Assembly: GCA_035633075.1 (NCBI GenBank)
Contig: DASQFQ010000268.1
Location: forward strand, 1 to 16,847
Reading direction: 5' to 3'
From: DASQFQ01 sp035633075
Lineage (GTDB): Bacteria; Actinomycetota; Thermoleophilia; Solirubrobacterales; Solirubrobacteraceae
Length of the DNA: 16,847 bases
Position numbers and translations under genes: made by a program. Numbering within the stretch: the first letter of the stretch is position 1; each line of letters begins with the position of its first letter. Under the pieces are notes generated by a model. It had not been told where the DNA came from. It made no database searches and saw only the letters and a list, made by a program, of their open reading frames with translations. Shown piece by piece: positions 1-7,479 of the stretch.

Positions 1-58
1 GGGAGCGCACGCCCGCCGGTGCCCACGCACTCTGCCGGGTGACCCGTGAGGCTTCCAC
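1..58 (-). CDS. Possible start of next gene in the cta operon (partial, runs off left edge)
   Basis: One base after the ctaD stop codon a GTG opens a frame that stays open for 19 codons to the window edge (reading MEASRVTRQSAWAPAG...). About 15 of 19 third positions are G or C, which fits the codon style of the neighbours. In many actinobacteria ctaD is followed by another oxidase subunit or assembly gene, so a co-transcribed gene here is plausible. No domain can be recognised in so short a piece and there is no clear Shine-Dalgarno sequence. It may be chance. Confidence 0.35.
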   Translation of the reverse strand, partial: MEASRVTRQSAWAPAGVRS

Positions 59-59
59 G

Positions 60-1784
60 TCAGGGGCCGACCATGGCCCGTCCGGGCTCGAAACGCTGCT
101 GTACGCCCGTCTGCTGCTCGACCTGGCGGCGGATGTCCTTCATCGGCTCCACCGACCGCACGCGCGGCACGACGTCGAAATTGTTCTCCGGGGGCGGGGA
201 GGACATGAACCACTCCAGGGTGTTGCCCTTCCACGGGTCCGGGCCCGCGACCCTGCCCACCTTCAGCGAGCGAGTGACGTTGATCACGGTCAGCAGGATC
301 CCGAGGGCCAGCACGAAGGCGCCGACGCTGGAGATCAGGTTGTAGGCCGTCCAGGAGCCTTCGGAGTACTCGTAGATGCGCCGCGGCATGCCGTCCAGGC
401 CGGCGGAGTGCTGCACGAGGAAGGTAAGGTTGAAGCCGACGAGGATCGTCCAGAAGGAGGCCTTGCCGAGCCCCTCGGACAGCATCCGGCCCGACATCTT
501 GGGGAACCAGTAGTAGATCCCGGCGAAGATCCCGAACACCGAGCCGCCGAACAGCACGTAGTGCAGGTGCGCGACCACGAAGTAGGTGTCGGTGAGCTGC
601 CAGTCGACGGGGAAGACGGCGAGGAAGATCCCCGAGATGCCGCCGATCAGGAACACCCCGATCAGGCCGACCGCGAACAGCAGCGGCGTGCGGTACTCGA
701 TCGTCCCGCGCCACAGGGTCGCCACCCAGTTGAAGATCTTCACGCCGGTGGGCACGGCGATCAGGAAGCTCGAGAGCATGAAGAAGGCCAGCACCACCGT
801 CGACATCGGGGTGGCGAACATGTGGTGGGCCCACACCAGCATGCCGAGGAAGGCGATAGCCGCGGTGGAGGCCGCGATCGCCTTGTAGCCGAAGATCGGC
901 TTGCGCGCGAACACCGGCAGGACCTCCGAGACGATCCCGAACGCCGGCAGGACCATGATGTAGACCGCGGGGTGCGAGTAGAACCAGAAGGCGTGCTGCC
1001 ACAGCAGCGCCGAGCCGCCCTGCGTGGGGTCGAAGAAGGTCCCGCCGTAGTTGCGGTCCACCAGCAGCATCGCCAGCGCGGCGGCCAGGGCCGGTGAGGC
1101 CAGGATGATCAGGTAGGCATAGATCAGGATCGTCCAGCAGAACAGCGGCAGGCGGCCCCAGCCCATGCCGGGCGCGCGCATGTTGTGGATCGTCGCCACG
1201 AAGTTGACCGCCCCGAGCATCGAGCTCAGGCCCACGATGTGCAGGGAGATGATCCAGGCGTCGATGCCCCCGCTCGGCGAGTAGCGACCTTCCGACAGCG
1301 GCGCGTAGCAGGTCCAGCCGCATTCGGGCGGGGAGAAGAACAGCGAGGCGTAGAGGACGATGCCCCCGAACAGCAGCATCCAGTAGGACCACGCGTTGAG
1401 GCGCGGGAAGGCCATGTCGCGCGCGCCGATCATGAGCGGCACCACGTAGTTCGCGAACCCGGCCATGATCGGGATGACGAACAGGAAGACCATTGTCGTC
1501 CCGTGCATCGTGAACAGCGCGTTGTACTTCTCGGGCTCCAGGAAGGTGTTGTCGGGCACGCCGAGCTGGATCCGCATCAGCAGCGCCTCGACCCCGCCGA
1601 GGATGAAGAAGAGGAACGTGGTGAAGAGGTAGAGGATCCCGATCCGCTTGTGGTCCACGGTGGTGACCCAGGAGTTCCATCCGCCGCCCTGCGGCTCGAC
1701 GATCCGGGTGGCGATCTGGGGCCGCGGCCGAGCGCGGACGGTCCTCGGCTCGGTGGCGGGAGTGGGCTCGGAGGTGATGGCCAT
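60..1784 (-). CDS. ctaD: Cytochrome c oxidase subunit I (A2-type haem-copper oxidase)
   Basis: Catalytic membrane subunit of the terminal oxidase (574 aa, about 12 membrane helices). It takes electrons from the CuA centre of subunit II and reduces O2 while pumping protons. All metal ligands are visible: His94 and His408 (low-spin haem), His406 (haem a3), and His271, His320 and His321 (CuB), with Tyr275 placed for the His-Tyr cross-link. Lys349 in PTGVK is the K-channel lysine. Where A1 oxidases have GHPEVY this protein has YSHPAVY (269-275), the Tyr-Ser signature of A2-type oxidases, which replaces the D-channel glutamate. The ATG lies 5 nt after the ctaC stop, so the two are co-transcribed. 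The same frame is open upstream to 2177, but that part lies inside ctaC in another frame and is not real. Cys155 and Cys159 in an outside loop could form a disulfide. Confidence 0.97.
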   Translation of the reverse strand: MAITSEPTPATEPRTVRARPRPQIATRIVEPQGGGWNSWVTTVDHKRIGILYLFTTFLFFILGGVEALLMRIQLGVPDNTFLEPEKYNALFTMHGTTMVFLFVIPIMAGFANYVVPLMIGARDMAFPRLNAWSYWMLLFGGIVLYASLFFSPPECGWTCYAPLSEGRYSPSGGIDAWIISLHIVGLSSMLGAVNFVATIHNMRAPGMGWGRLPLFCWTILIYAYLIILASPALAAALAMLLVDRNYGGTFFDPTQGGSALLWQHAFWFYSHPAVYIMVLPAFGIVSEVLPVFARKPIFGYKAIAASTAAIAFLGMLVWAHHMFATPMSTVVLAFFMLSSFLIAVPTGVKIFNWVATLWRGTIEYRTPLLFAVGLIGVFLIGGISGIFLAVFPVDWQLTDTYFVVAHLHYVLFGGSVFGIFAGIYYWFPKMSGRMLSEGLGKASFWTILVGFNLTFLVQHSAGLDGMPRRIYEYSEGSWTAYNLISSVGAFVLALGILLTVINVTRSLKVGRVAGPDPWKGNTLEWFMSSPPPENNFDVVPRVRSVEPMKDIRRQVEQQTGVQQRFEPGRAMVGP

Positions 1785-1789
1785 GGCGT

Positions 1790-2602
1790 CTACTGGGCCG
1801 CTTGGGACTCGATTAACTGCTTGCGCTGGCGGGCGCCCTCGTCCCTGGCCGCCTTGATATCGGCGGCCTGCTGGTCGAACCAGCGCTGGTAGGCCTCGAA
1901 GGGCACGGCACGCACGCGGGCGTACATGTTGGCGTGGTTGCGGCCGCACAGCTCGGCGCACTGGCCCTCGTAGACGCCCGCCTCTGGGACCTTGAACCAC
2001 GTGTGGTTGGTGTAGCCGGGCAGCGCGTCGAACTTGCCGCCCAGCGCCGGGATCCACCACGAGTGCGCGACATCGTCGGAGGTGATGTCGAGGGTGACCG
2101 TCATGCCCACCGGGACGACCATCTCCTCGTAGGCGAAGACCTCCTTGCCGCCCTGGCTGGGGTATGTGTAGCGCCACACGTACTGCTGGCCGTCCACCCG
2201 GATGTTCATGGAGGCGCCCTTGGGGGGCGCCGGCTGGTCGGTGGAGGCGAAGGCGACGTTGGAGGCGACGCGGTTGCCGTTCTTGTCGATGTCGGAGGCG
2301 GCGGGGTTCTTGATCTGAGGCAGCTTGAGGAAGGTGACGGCCGTGATGAAGATGAGGATCACGGCCGCGCCCACCGTCCAGCCGATCTCCAGGCGGGTGT
2401 TGCCGTGGATCTGCGCCGCCACCCGGCCCTTGCGCGCCCGGAAGCGAATCAAGAACCAGATCAGCGAGCCCTCGACGCCGAGGAAGACGACGACGGCCAT
2501 GGCGAGGATGAGCGCGTAGAGGCCGGCGATGTCGTCGGCGTTGGGCGAGCCGCCGTGCTCTGGAACAAGGATGCCGGCCAGGATGTTCAGCGCTTGTGCC
2601 AC
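1790..2602 (-). CDS. ctaC: Cytochrome c oxidase subunit II (CuA subunit)
   Basis: Carries the binuclear CuA centre that receives electrons from cytochrome c (270 aa). Two membrane helices lie near residues 25-52 and 72-92, followed by an extracytoplasmic cupredoxin domain. The CuA ligands are complete: His180 (VAHSWW), Cys215, Glu217, Cys219, His223 and Met226 (CAELCGRNHANM). There is no fused cytochrome c domain after the cupredoxin fold, only a charged tail of about 35 residues, and no lipobox. I chose the GTG at 2602 because it starts just before the first helix and sits 10 nt after a TAGACT box, suggesting a leaderless mRNA. No Shine-Dalgarno sequence is visible. The frame remains open upstream to 3025, but that stretch overlaps the hydratase gene and reads as low-complexity shadow sequence. 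Confidence 0.95.
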   Translation of the reverse strand: MAQALNILAGILVPEHGGSPNADDIAGLYALILAMAVVVFLGVEGSLIWFLIRFRARKGRVAAQIHGNTRLEIGWTVGAAVILIFITAVTFLKLPQIKNPAASDIDKNGNRVASNVAFASTDQPAPPKGASMNIRVDGQQYVWRYTYPSQGGKEVFAYEEMVVPVGMTVTLDITSDDVAHSWWIPALGGKFDALPGYTNHTWFKVPEAGVYEGQCAELCGRNHANMYARVRAVPFEAYQRWFDQQAADIKAARDEGARQRKQLIESQAAQ

Positions 2603-2612
2603 GGCGGCGGAG

Positions 2613-2618
2613 AGTCTA
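2613..2618 (-). promoter_or_regulatory. Candidate -10 box TAGACT for ctaC-ctaD
   Basis: TAGACT on the minus strand fits the actinobacterial TANNNT -10 pattern and ends 10 nt before the ctaC GTG. Transcription would then start within a few bases of the start codon. The overlapping TATAGA is an alternative hexamer. A TTGCCG further upstream is spaced 19 nt from TATAGA, a poor distance for a -35. Confidence 0.45.
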
Positions 2619-2669
2619 TAGACGGCCCGGAGCGACTCGCGGCAAGGTGTCAGAGCCCTGGCAGGCCCC

Positions 2670-3479
2670 TCAGCGTCCCTGGAAATCGGGGCGGCGCTTG
2701 GCGAGGAAGGCCCGCACGCCCTCGGAGAAGTCGCCGCTGGCGGCCATCTCCTGCTGGACGGCGGCCTCGAGCTCGAGCTGCTGGTCCATCCCCCCGTAGA
2801 TCCACGCGTTGAGCTGCCGCTTGGAGCCGGCGTAGGAGCGGGTGGGACCGGTGGCGAGGCGCTCGGCGAGCGCGTCGACCTCCGCGTCGAAGGCGTTGTC
2901 GGCCGCCACGCGGTTGATGAGGCCCCACTGCAGCGCCCGCGCCGCCTCGATCCGCTCGCCGAGCATGGCCATCTCCGACGCGCGCGCGTGCCCGACCCGC
3001 GCGGGGACGAAGACGGAGGAGCCACCGTCGGGGACCAGGCCGATGTTCACGAAGGCCAGCAGGAAGTAGGCCGACTCGCGGGCGATCACCAGGTCGCAGG
3101 CCAGCGCCAGCGAGCAGCCGATGCCCACCGCCGGGCCGTTGACCGCCGCCAGCACGGGCTTGGGCATGCGCCGGATCCCGACGATGATCGGGTGGTAGCG
3201 GTCCCGCAGCGTCGTCTGGACGTCGGGGTGGCCCTCCGGCGTGGGATCGAAGCCCGCCTTGAGGTCGGCGCCCGAGGAGAAGCCGCGCCCCCCGCCGGTG
3301 ATGGTGACGCAGCGCACGTCGTGGTCGTCGGCGGCGCGCCGCACGGCGTCGAGCAGGTCGACCCCGAGCTGCACGTTCCAGGCGTTCATGGTCTCGGGCC
3401 GGTCGAGCACGATGCGCAGCTCGGCGCCGTTGGAGGCGCCGCGCCTGACGCTGAGCGTCTCGTAGGCCGGCTCGGGCAT
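2670..3479 (-). CDS. Enoyl-CoA hydratase/isomerase family protein, PaaG-like active site
   Basis: Crotonase-fold enzyme acting on acyl-CoA thioesters (269 aa, a full-length single domain). The two oxyanion-hole regions are present: GFSSGADLKAG near 66-76 and VNGPAVGIG near 113-121. The two glutamates of classical enoyl-CoA hydratase are missing by alignment: the CEL position is Cys-Ser-Leu (Ser123) and the PE position is Phe143. Instead there is Asp151 in GLVPDGGSS, the place where PaaG-type isomerases have their catalytic aspartate. An isomerase or ring-epoxide-type reaction is therefore as likely as simple hydration. The ATG at 3479 follows TAGGAT by 9 nt. It is transcribed divergently from the C26 hydrolase and ends 67 nt before ctaC. 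The substrate is unknown; no other aromatic-degradation gene is in the window. Confidence 0.9.
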   Translation of the reverse strand: MPEPAYETLSVRRGASNGAELRIVLDRPETMNAWNVQLGVDLLDAVRRAADDHDVRCVTITGGGRGFSSGADLKAGFDPTPEGHPDVQTTLRDRYHPIIVGIRRMPKPVLAAVNGPAVGIGCSLALACDLVIARESAYFLLAFVNIGLVPDGGSSVFVPARVGHARASEMAMLGERIEAARALQWGLINRVAADNAFDAEVDALAERLATGPTRSYAGSKRQLNAWIYGGMDQQLELEAAVQQEMAASGDFSEGVRAFLAKRRPDFQGR

Positions 3480-3488
3480 CGGGCGCGC

Positions 3489-3494
3489 ATCCTA
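3489..3494 (-). promoter_or_regulatory. Candidate -10 box TAGGAT for the hydratase gene
   Basis: TAGGAT on the minus strand ends 9 nt before the ATG at 3479, in the 37-nt divergent gap. There is no Shine-Dalgarno sequence, consistent with a leaderless transcript. Confidence 0.5.
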
Positions 3495-3503
3495 CGGGGC
3501 CGC

Positions 3504-3509
3504 TAGCCT
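3504..3509 (+). promoter_or_regulatory. Candidate -10 box TAGCCT for the C26 hydrolase operon
   Basis: TAGCCT ends 7 nt before the GTG at 3517, which would place the transcription start at the start codon. It shares the 37-nt gap with the divergent TAGGAT box, so two back-to-back promoters are packed there. Confidence 0.5.
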
Positions 3510-3516
3510 GGAAGGC

Positions 3517-4260
3517 GTGTCCGAACGACGCCCCCGGATCGGCATCTGCACCGCCGTCGAACAGGCCCAGTGGACGGTGTGGGACCAGGAGGCCTGCCTG
3601 CTCTCGAGGTCGTACGTCAACGCGATCCAGAGCGCGGGCGGCCTGGCCCTGATGATCCCGCCCGACCCCGCCCTGATCGGCGAGCCGGACGAGGTGCTCG
3701 ACGTCCTCGACGGCTTGATCCTCGCCGGGGGAGCGGACATCGACCCGGGCGCCTACGACGAGCCGGCCCACGAGGAGACCCACGGCACCTCGCCCGAGCG
3801 CGATCTCTTCGAGGTCGCCCTCGCCCGCCGCGCGCTCGAGCGCGATCTGCCGCTGCTCGGGATCTGCCGCGGCATGCAGCTGATGAACGTCGCTCAGGGC
3901 GGGACCCTGATCCAGCACCTGCCCGACGACGTGGGCCACGGCGACCATCGCCGCTCGCTGGGCTCCTTCGACAACGCCGACCACCCGGTCCGGCTGGAGC
4001 CCGGGTCGCTCGCCGCGCGGGCCGCGGGCGAGGACAACCACGGCACCAAGTCCCACCACCATCAGGGCATCGCGCGGCTGGGGGAGGGGCTGGTCGAGAC
4101 CGGCTGGAGCGTGCTCGACGAGCTTCCCGAGGCGATCGAGGCGCCCAGTCGCCGGTTCGCGCTCGGCGTGCAGTGGCACCCCGAGGTCGACCCCGACTCC
4201 CGCCTGATCGAAGCGCTGGTGGCGGAGGCGGCAGCGGCGCGCAACGGCGCGGGCCGCTAG
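3517..4260 (+). CDS. Peptidase C26 / gamma-glutamyl-GABA hydrolase-like class I amidotransferase
   Basis: Stand-alone class I glutamine amidotransferase-fold hydrolase (247 aa), of the family that includes PuuD, which cleaves gamma-glutamyl-GABA to glutamate and GABA. The catalytic triad is visible: Cys117 in the elbow LLGICRGMQ, and His221 and Glu223 in VQWHPEVD. GLILAGGADIDPGAY (66-80) is the usual substrate-side loop of the family. It has no signal peptide and is cytoplasmic. The GTG start directly follows a -10-like box and gives the normal N-terminus (RPRIGICTA). The next gene begins 21 nt after its stop on the same strand, so they may share an mRNA. No polyamine genes are nearby, so the exact gamma-glutamyl substrate is not supported by context. 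Confidence 0.9.
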   Translation: MSERRPRIGICTAVEQAQWTVWDQEACLLSRSYVNAIQSAGGLALMIPPDPALIGEPDEVLDVLDGLILAGGADIDPGAYDEPAHEETHGTSPERDLFEVALARRALERDLPLLGICRGMQLMNVAQGGTLIQHLPDDVGHGDHRRSLGSFDNADHPVRLEPGSLAARAAGEDNHGTKSHHHQGIARLGEGLVETGWSVLDELPEAIEAPSRRFALGVQWHPEVDPDSRLIEALVAEAAAARNGAGR

Positions 4261-4281
4261 GGCTGCACACCTCGCCGCCCC

Positions 4282-5214
4282 GTGCGCCCGTCGACCGCCA
4301 TTCGCGCGGCCGCGTGGGCGGCGCTCGCCGCCGGCGTGGCGGCGCCGCTCGTCCGGCGCCGTCTCAAGCTGCCCCCGCCCGTGGTGACGGTGACGGCGGC
4401 GGGCGCGCCGTTCGCGCTCTGCGTGCTCGTCCCGCGATCGCGCGCGCGTGATGTCGGGGTGTGCGTCCTGCAGATGTGCGCCTATTTCGCGACCTACCAG
4501 ATGCCCAACGACGATCCGATCGCGCTCGAGCGGCGCGTGCGGATCGCCTACCCGGTACGGGCCGACCGGGCGCTCGGACTCGGCGCCACGCCCAGCCTGC
4601 GCCTGCAGCGCAGGCTCGGGCGGCCGGGGCGGATCAACCGCTGGGAGCGGGTGTTGGTCTGGTCGCACTGGCTGTGGTTCCTCGTACCGCACGGCACGGC
4701 GCTGTTCCTGCTGCTGCGCCACCGCGAGCGCTTCCCGCGCGGGGCCTGCATGGTCTATGCGACCTTCGACCTCGGCCTGATCGGCTACTGGGCCGTGCCC
4801 ACCGCTCCGCCGTGGTACGCGGCCGCGCGGGGGCTGATGGCCGACGGCAGGACGCCGGAGCTGCGCCGCATGATGGTCGAGTACGGCGAGCACTTCTGGA
4901 AGTCGGGCTGGCAGCCGCTGTACGGTTTCCTCGGCGGCAACCCCCTTGCCGCGATGCCCTCCCTGCATTTCGCCACGTCTGTGATGGCCGCTCACCTGCT
5001 AGCCGAGACCGGTCCCGCGGCCGGCACGGTCGCGTGGACGTACGCGACCACGCTGGGCATCGCGCTGGTCTACCTCGGGGAGCACTACGTGGTGGACCTC
5101 GCGGCCGGGCTGGCGCTGGCCGAGGGCATCCGGGCGGCCGCGCCGGCCGCGGCACCGCTGCTGTCGCGCGTCGCCGAGGCCGTGCGCCGGCTGGAGGCGA
5201 GGGCGACGGCATGA
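4282..5214 (+). CDS. PAP2-family membrane protein (AUR1/inositolphosphotransferase-like)
   Basis: Polytopic membrane enzyme of 310 aa with PAP2 phosphatase motifs: PSLHFATS (226-233) and GEHYVVDLAAG (266-276), with His229, His268 and Asp272 as the expected catalytic set. The GEHYVVD form and the long N-terminal part resemble the AUR1/inositol phosphorylceramide synthase-like branch of PAP2 proteins, which move a phospho-headgroup between lipids or hydrolyse lipid phosphates. The GTG start is chosen because no better start or Shine-Dalgarno sequence is seen after the previous stop. Its TGA overlaps the ATG of the following membrane protein (ATGA), strong evidence for translational coupling and a shared membrane-lipid job. 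Whether it is a phosphatase or a transferase cannot be told from the sequence. Confidence 0.85.
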   Translation: MRPSTAIRAAAWAALAAGVAAPLVRRRLKLPPPVVTVTAAGAPFALCVLVPRSRARDVGVCVLQMCAYFATYQMPNDDPIALERRVRIAYPVRADRALGLGATPSLRLQRRLGRPGRINRWERVLVWSHWLWFLVPHGTALFLLLRHRERFPRGACMVYATFDLGLIGYWAVPTAPPWYAAARGLMADGRTPELRRMMVEYGEHFWKSGWQPLYGFLGGNPLAAMPSLHFATSVMAAHLLAETGPAAGTVAWTYATTLGIALVYLGEHYVVDLAAGLALAEGIRAAAPAAAPLLSRVAEAVRRLEARATA

Positions 5215-6353
5215 GGACCACGGCGCCGATCCGTTCCCCCAACCCCGAGGGCCCCGAGGACGAGGAGGTCCCGCTTCGGTTCGACCCCTCGCCGCGCAGC
5301 ATCATCGGCTTCGGCCTCTTCGTCGCCCTCGCCATCCTCGGCCTGTACTTCCTGCTGCCCCAGGTCGCCGGGCTGCAGGAGACCTGGCACCGCATCGAGG
5401 ACGGCAGCCCGTTCTGGCTCGCGCTCGCCCTGCTGTTCACGGTCGGCATGTTCGGCGGGTACGTGCTGCTCTTCCAGGGGGTCTTCGGGCGTGGCGGCGC
5501 GCACCTCACGTGGCGCGAGAGCTACCAGATCACGATGGCGGGGCTGGCGGCGACGCGGCTGTTCTCCGCGGGCGGCGCGGGCGGGATCGCACTGACCGCG
5601 TGGGCGCTGCGGCGCTCCGGGATGCGCCGCCGCGCGGTGGCCGACAAGACGATCTCGTTCCTCGTGCTCACCTACCTCGTCTACATGGCGGCGCTGGTGG
5701 TGTTCGGCTTCGGGCTGCGCTTCGGCGTCTTCCACGGCGACGACCCCTTCACGATGACCGTGCTGCCCGCCACGCTCGCTCTGCTGGTCACGGCGGTGGG
5801 GCTCTCGATAGCCCTCGTCCCCACCGACTTCGAGCGCCGGCTGCAGAGCCTGGCCTCCAGGCACAGCCACGTGGGGCGGCTCGCGCAGCGACTGGCCACC
5901 GTGCCGGCCACGGCGTCGGCGGGGATGCGCGACGCGCTCGCCCACCTGCGCTCGCGCGATCCGGCCCTACTGGGCGCGATCGCCTTCTGGGGATTCCAGA
6001 TCGGGGTGCTGTGGGCGTCGTTCAAGGCCTTCGGCGAGGCCCCGCCGATGGCGGTGATCGTGATGGCCTTCTTCGTCGGGATGCTCGGCAACCTGTTGCC
6101 GCTGCCGGGCGGGATCGGCGGCGTGGACGGCGGGATGATCGGCGCCTTCGCGGCCTTCAACGTCGACGCGGGCCTCGCGGTCGTCGCGGTGCTCGTCTAC
6201 CGCGCGTTCACGTTCTGGTTGCCGACGGTCCCCGGGATCTTCGCCTACCTCGGGCTGCGTAGGACGGTCGAGCGGTGGCGGGCGCAGCGGCTTGCCGAGC
6301 GGCGCGAGGCGACGGCGCGGACCCCCGCCGGAGCGCTACACTATACAAACTGA
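5211..6353 (+). CDS. UPF0104 / lysylphosphatidylglycerol-synthase-type transmembrane protein
   Basis: Integral membrane protein (380 aa, about 8 helices) of the UPF0104/LPG_synthase_TM family, whose members flip or handle lipids or act as the membrane half of MprF-like enzymes. Family marks are ATRLFSAGGAGG (near residue 113), LPLPGGIGGVDGGMIGAF in the C-terminal half, and YRAFTFWLPTVPG near the end. The acidic 25-residue N-terminus is cytoplasmic. There is no aminoacyl-transfer domain, so this is the flippase-like part only. The start ATG overlaps the stop of the PAP2 gene by 4 nt. The pairing of a PAP2 enzyme with an UPF0104 protein suggests a two-gene unit for modifying or translocating a lipid. 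The same frame is open upstream to 4461, but that part is a shadow of the PAP2 gene. Confidence 0.88.
   Translation: MRTTAPIRSPNPEGPEDEEVPLRFDPSPRSIIGFGLFVALAILGLYFLLPQVAGLQETWHRIEDGSPFWLALALLFTVGMFGGYVLLFQGVFGRGGAHLTWRESYQITMAGLAATRLFSAGGAGGIALTAWALRRSGMRRRAVADKTISFLVLTYLVYMAALVVFGFGLRFGVFHGDDPFTMTVLPATLALLVTAVGLSIALVPTDFERRLQSLASRHSHVGRLAQRLATVPATASAGMRDALAHLRSRDPALLGAIAFWGFQIGVLWASFKAFGEAPPMAVIVMAFFVGMLGNLLPLPGGIGGVDGGMIGAFAAFNVDAGLAVVAVLVYRAFTFWLPTVPGIFAYLGLRRTVERWRAQRLAERREATARTPAGALHYTN
6337..6347 (+). promoter_or_regulatory. Candidate -10 region for trxB
   Basis: TACACT and the overlapping TATACA stand out as an A/T island in GC-rich sequence at the very end of the preceding gene. A start about 7 nt downstream would give a 5' UTR of roughly 35 nt containing GGGAGGAG before the ATG at 6390. 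No convincing -35 is seen. Confidence 0.4.
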
Positions 6354-6389
6354 AGTAACCACGTGACGCGGGAGGAGATCGCCTCACCC

Positions 6390-7424
6390 ATGGCAGATGT
6401 CGAGCAGGTCATCATCATCGGCAGCGGCCCGGCCGGTTACACGGCCGCCCTCTACACGTCCCGCGCGAACCTCGCGCCGCTGGTCGTCGAGGGCTTCATG
6501 TGGGGCGGCCTGCTGCAGCAGACCACCGACGTCGAGAACTACCCCGGCTATCCCGAGGGGGTCATGGGCCCGGAGATGATGCAGCAGTTCCGCGACCAGG
6601 CGGAGCGCTTCGGCACCCGCTACATCACCGACAACGCGACGCGGATCCAGCCGGGCGGGGAGGGCGAGCCCCACACCGTTTGGGTCGACGACCAGGAGCT
6701 CAAGGCCAACACGCTGATCCTGGCCATGGGCGCCGAGCACAAGAAGCTCTGCGTGCTCGGCGAGCAGGAGCTCGCCAACGGCCGCGGCGTTTCCTACTGC
6801 GCCACCTGCGACGCGGCCTTCTACCGGGATGCGGAGACGATCGTCGTCGGTGGCGGGGACTCGGCCATGGAGGAGGCCATCTTCCTGGCCAAGTTCGCGT
6901 CCAAGGTGACCATCGTCAACCGCCGCGACGAGTTCCGCGCGTCGAAGATCATGCTCGAGCGCGCGCGTGCCACGGAGAACATCGAGTTCCTGACACCCTA
7001 CGTCGTCGACGAGTTCCTCCTCGCCGAGGAGGGCGGCGCACTGGGCTCTGCCCGCCTGCGCAACGTGGAGACGGATGAGACGCGCGACCTGCCGATGAAG
7101 GGCGCATTCATCGCGATCGGCCACGAGCCGCAGTCAGAGCTGGTGCGCGACATCGTTGCCACCGACGAGGACGGCTACGTGATCACCGAGGGCAAGTCCA
7201 CGCGCACGGACGTGCCGGGGATCTTCGCCGCCGGTGACCTCGTCGACCACACCTACCGCCAGGCCGTCACGGCCGCCGGCTCGGGATGCCAGGCGGCGCT
7301 GGACGCGGAGTGGTACCTGCGCGACAACCCGGCGGTGCCGACCCCGGCCGCGCTCGAGGGCGCCGGCGACCTCGCCGAGGCGCAGTGGGCGGCGGCGGCG
7401 ACCTCACCGGCCGCTGGGTCCTGA
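6390..7424 (+). CDS. trxB: Thioredoxin-disulfide reductase
   Basis: FAD/NADPH enzyme that keeps thioredoxin reduced (344 aa from this ATG). The FAD-binding loop GSGPAGYTAA starts at residue 11, the redox-active pair is CATC (137-140), the NADPH loop is GGGDSAMEEA (154-163) with NRRDEFRAS (177-185), and the second FAD motif GIFAAGDL is near the C-terminus. The catalytic block reads CATCDAAFY rather than the common CATCDGAFF. A tail of about 30 Ala/Pro-rich residues extends past the usual end. The start is uncertain: a GTG at 6363 is in frame 27 nt upstream, and the GGGAGGAG at 6370-6377 stands 12 nt before this ATG, rather far. I prefer 6390 because it gives the usual short N-terminus before the FAD loop. 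No trxA lies next to it. Confidence 0.95.
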   Translation: MADVEQVIIIGSGPAGYTAALYTSRANLAPLVVEGFMWGGLLQQTTDVENYPGYPEGVMGPEMMQQFRDQAERFGTRYITDNATRIQPGGEGEPHTVWVDDQELKANTLILAMGAEHKKLCVLGEQELANGRGVSYCATCDAAFYRDAETIVVGGGDSAMEEAIFLAKFASKVTIVNRRDEFRASKIMLERARATENIEFLTPYVVDEFLLAEEGGALGSARLRNVETDETRDLPMKGAFIAIGHEPQSELVRDIVATDEDGYVITEGKSTRTDVPGIFAAGDLVDHTYRQAVTAAGSGCQAALDAEWYLRDNPAVPTPAALEGAGDLAEAQWAAAATSPAAGS

Positions 7425-7448
7425 CGCGCGCGAGCGACCGGTCACGCC

Positions 7449-7475
7449 CCGCCTCCGCGAGCGTCGCGTGGGCGG
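7449..7475. terminator. Hairpin between convergent genes (possible bidirectional terminator)
   Basis: CCGCC and CGCGA pair with TCGCG and GGCGG around a GCG loop, with a 2-nt internal loop, in the 55-nt gap between the trxB stop and the subtilase stop. No T-run follows on either side, so it is at best a GC-rich, non-canonical terminator. Confidence 0.35.
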
Positions 7476-7479
7476 CGAC

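Noticed and set aside
39..1097. Plus-strand frame of about 350 codons opposite ctaD
   Set aside because: The translation is His/Arg/Asp/Gly-rich with no motif, and the minus strand carries an unmistakable oxidase subunit.
60..2177. CtaD as a 705-residue protein starting at 2177
   Set aside because: The first 131 codons lie inside ctaC in another frame and read as Arg/Gly/Pro-rich noise. The ATG at 1784, just after the ctaC stop, gives a normal subunit I.
2650..4995. Long minus-strand frame opposite the C26 and PAP2 genes
   Set aside because: It is low-complexity Arg/Ala/Gly-rich translation without any domain, mirroring three recognised genes. Typical antisense shadow in GC-rich DNA.
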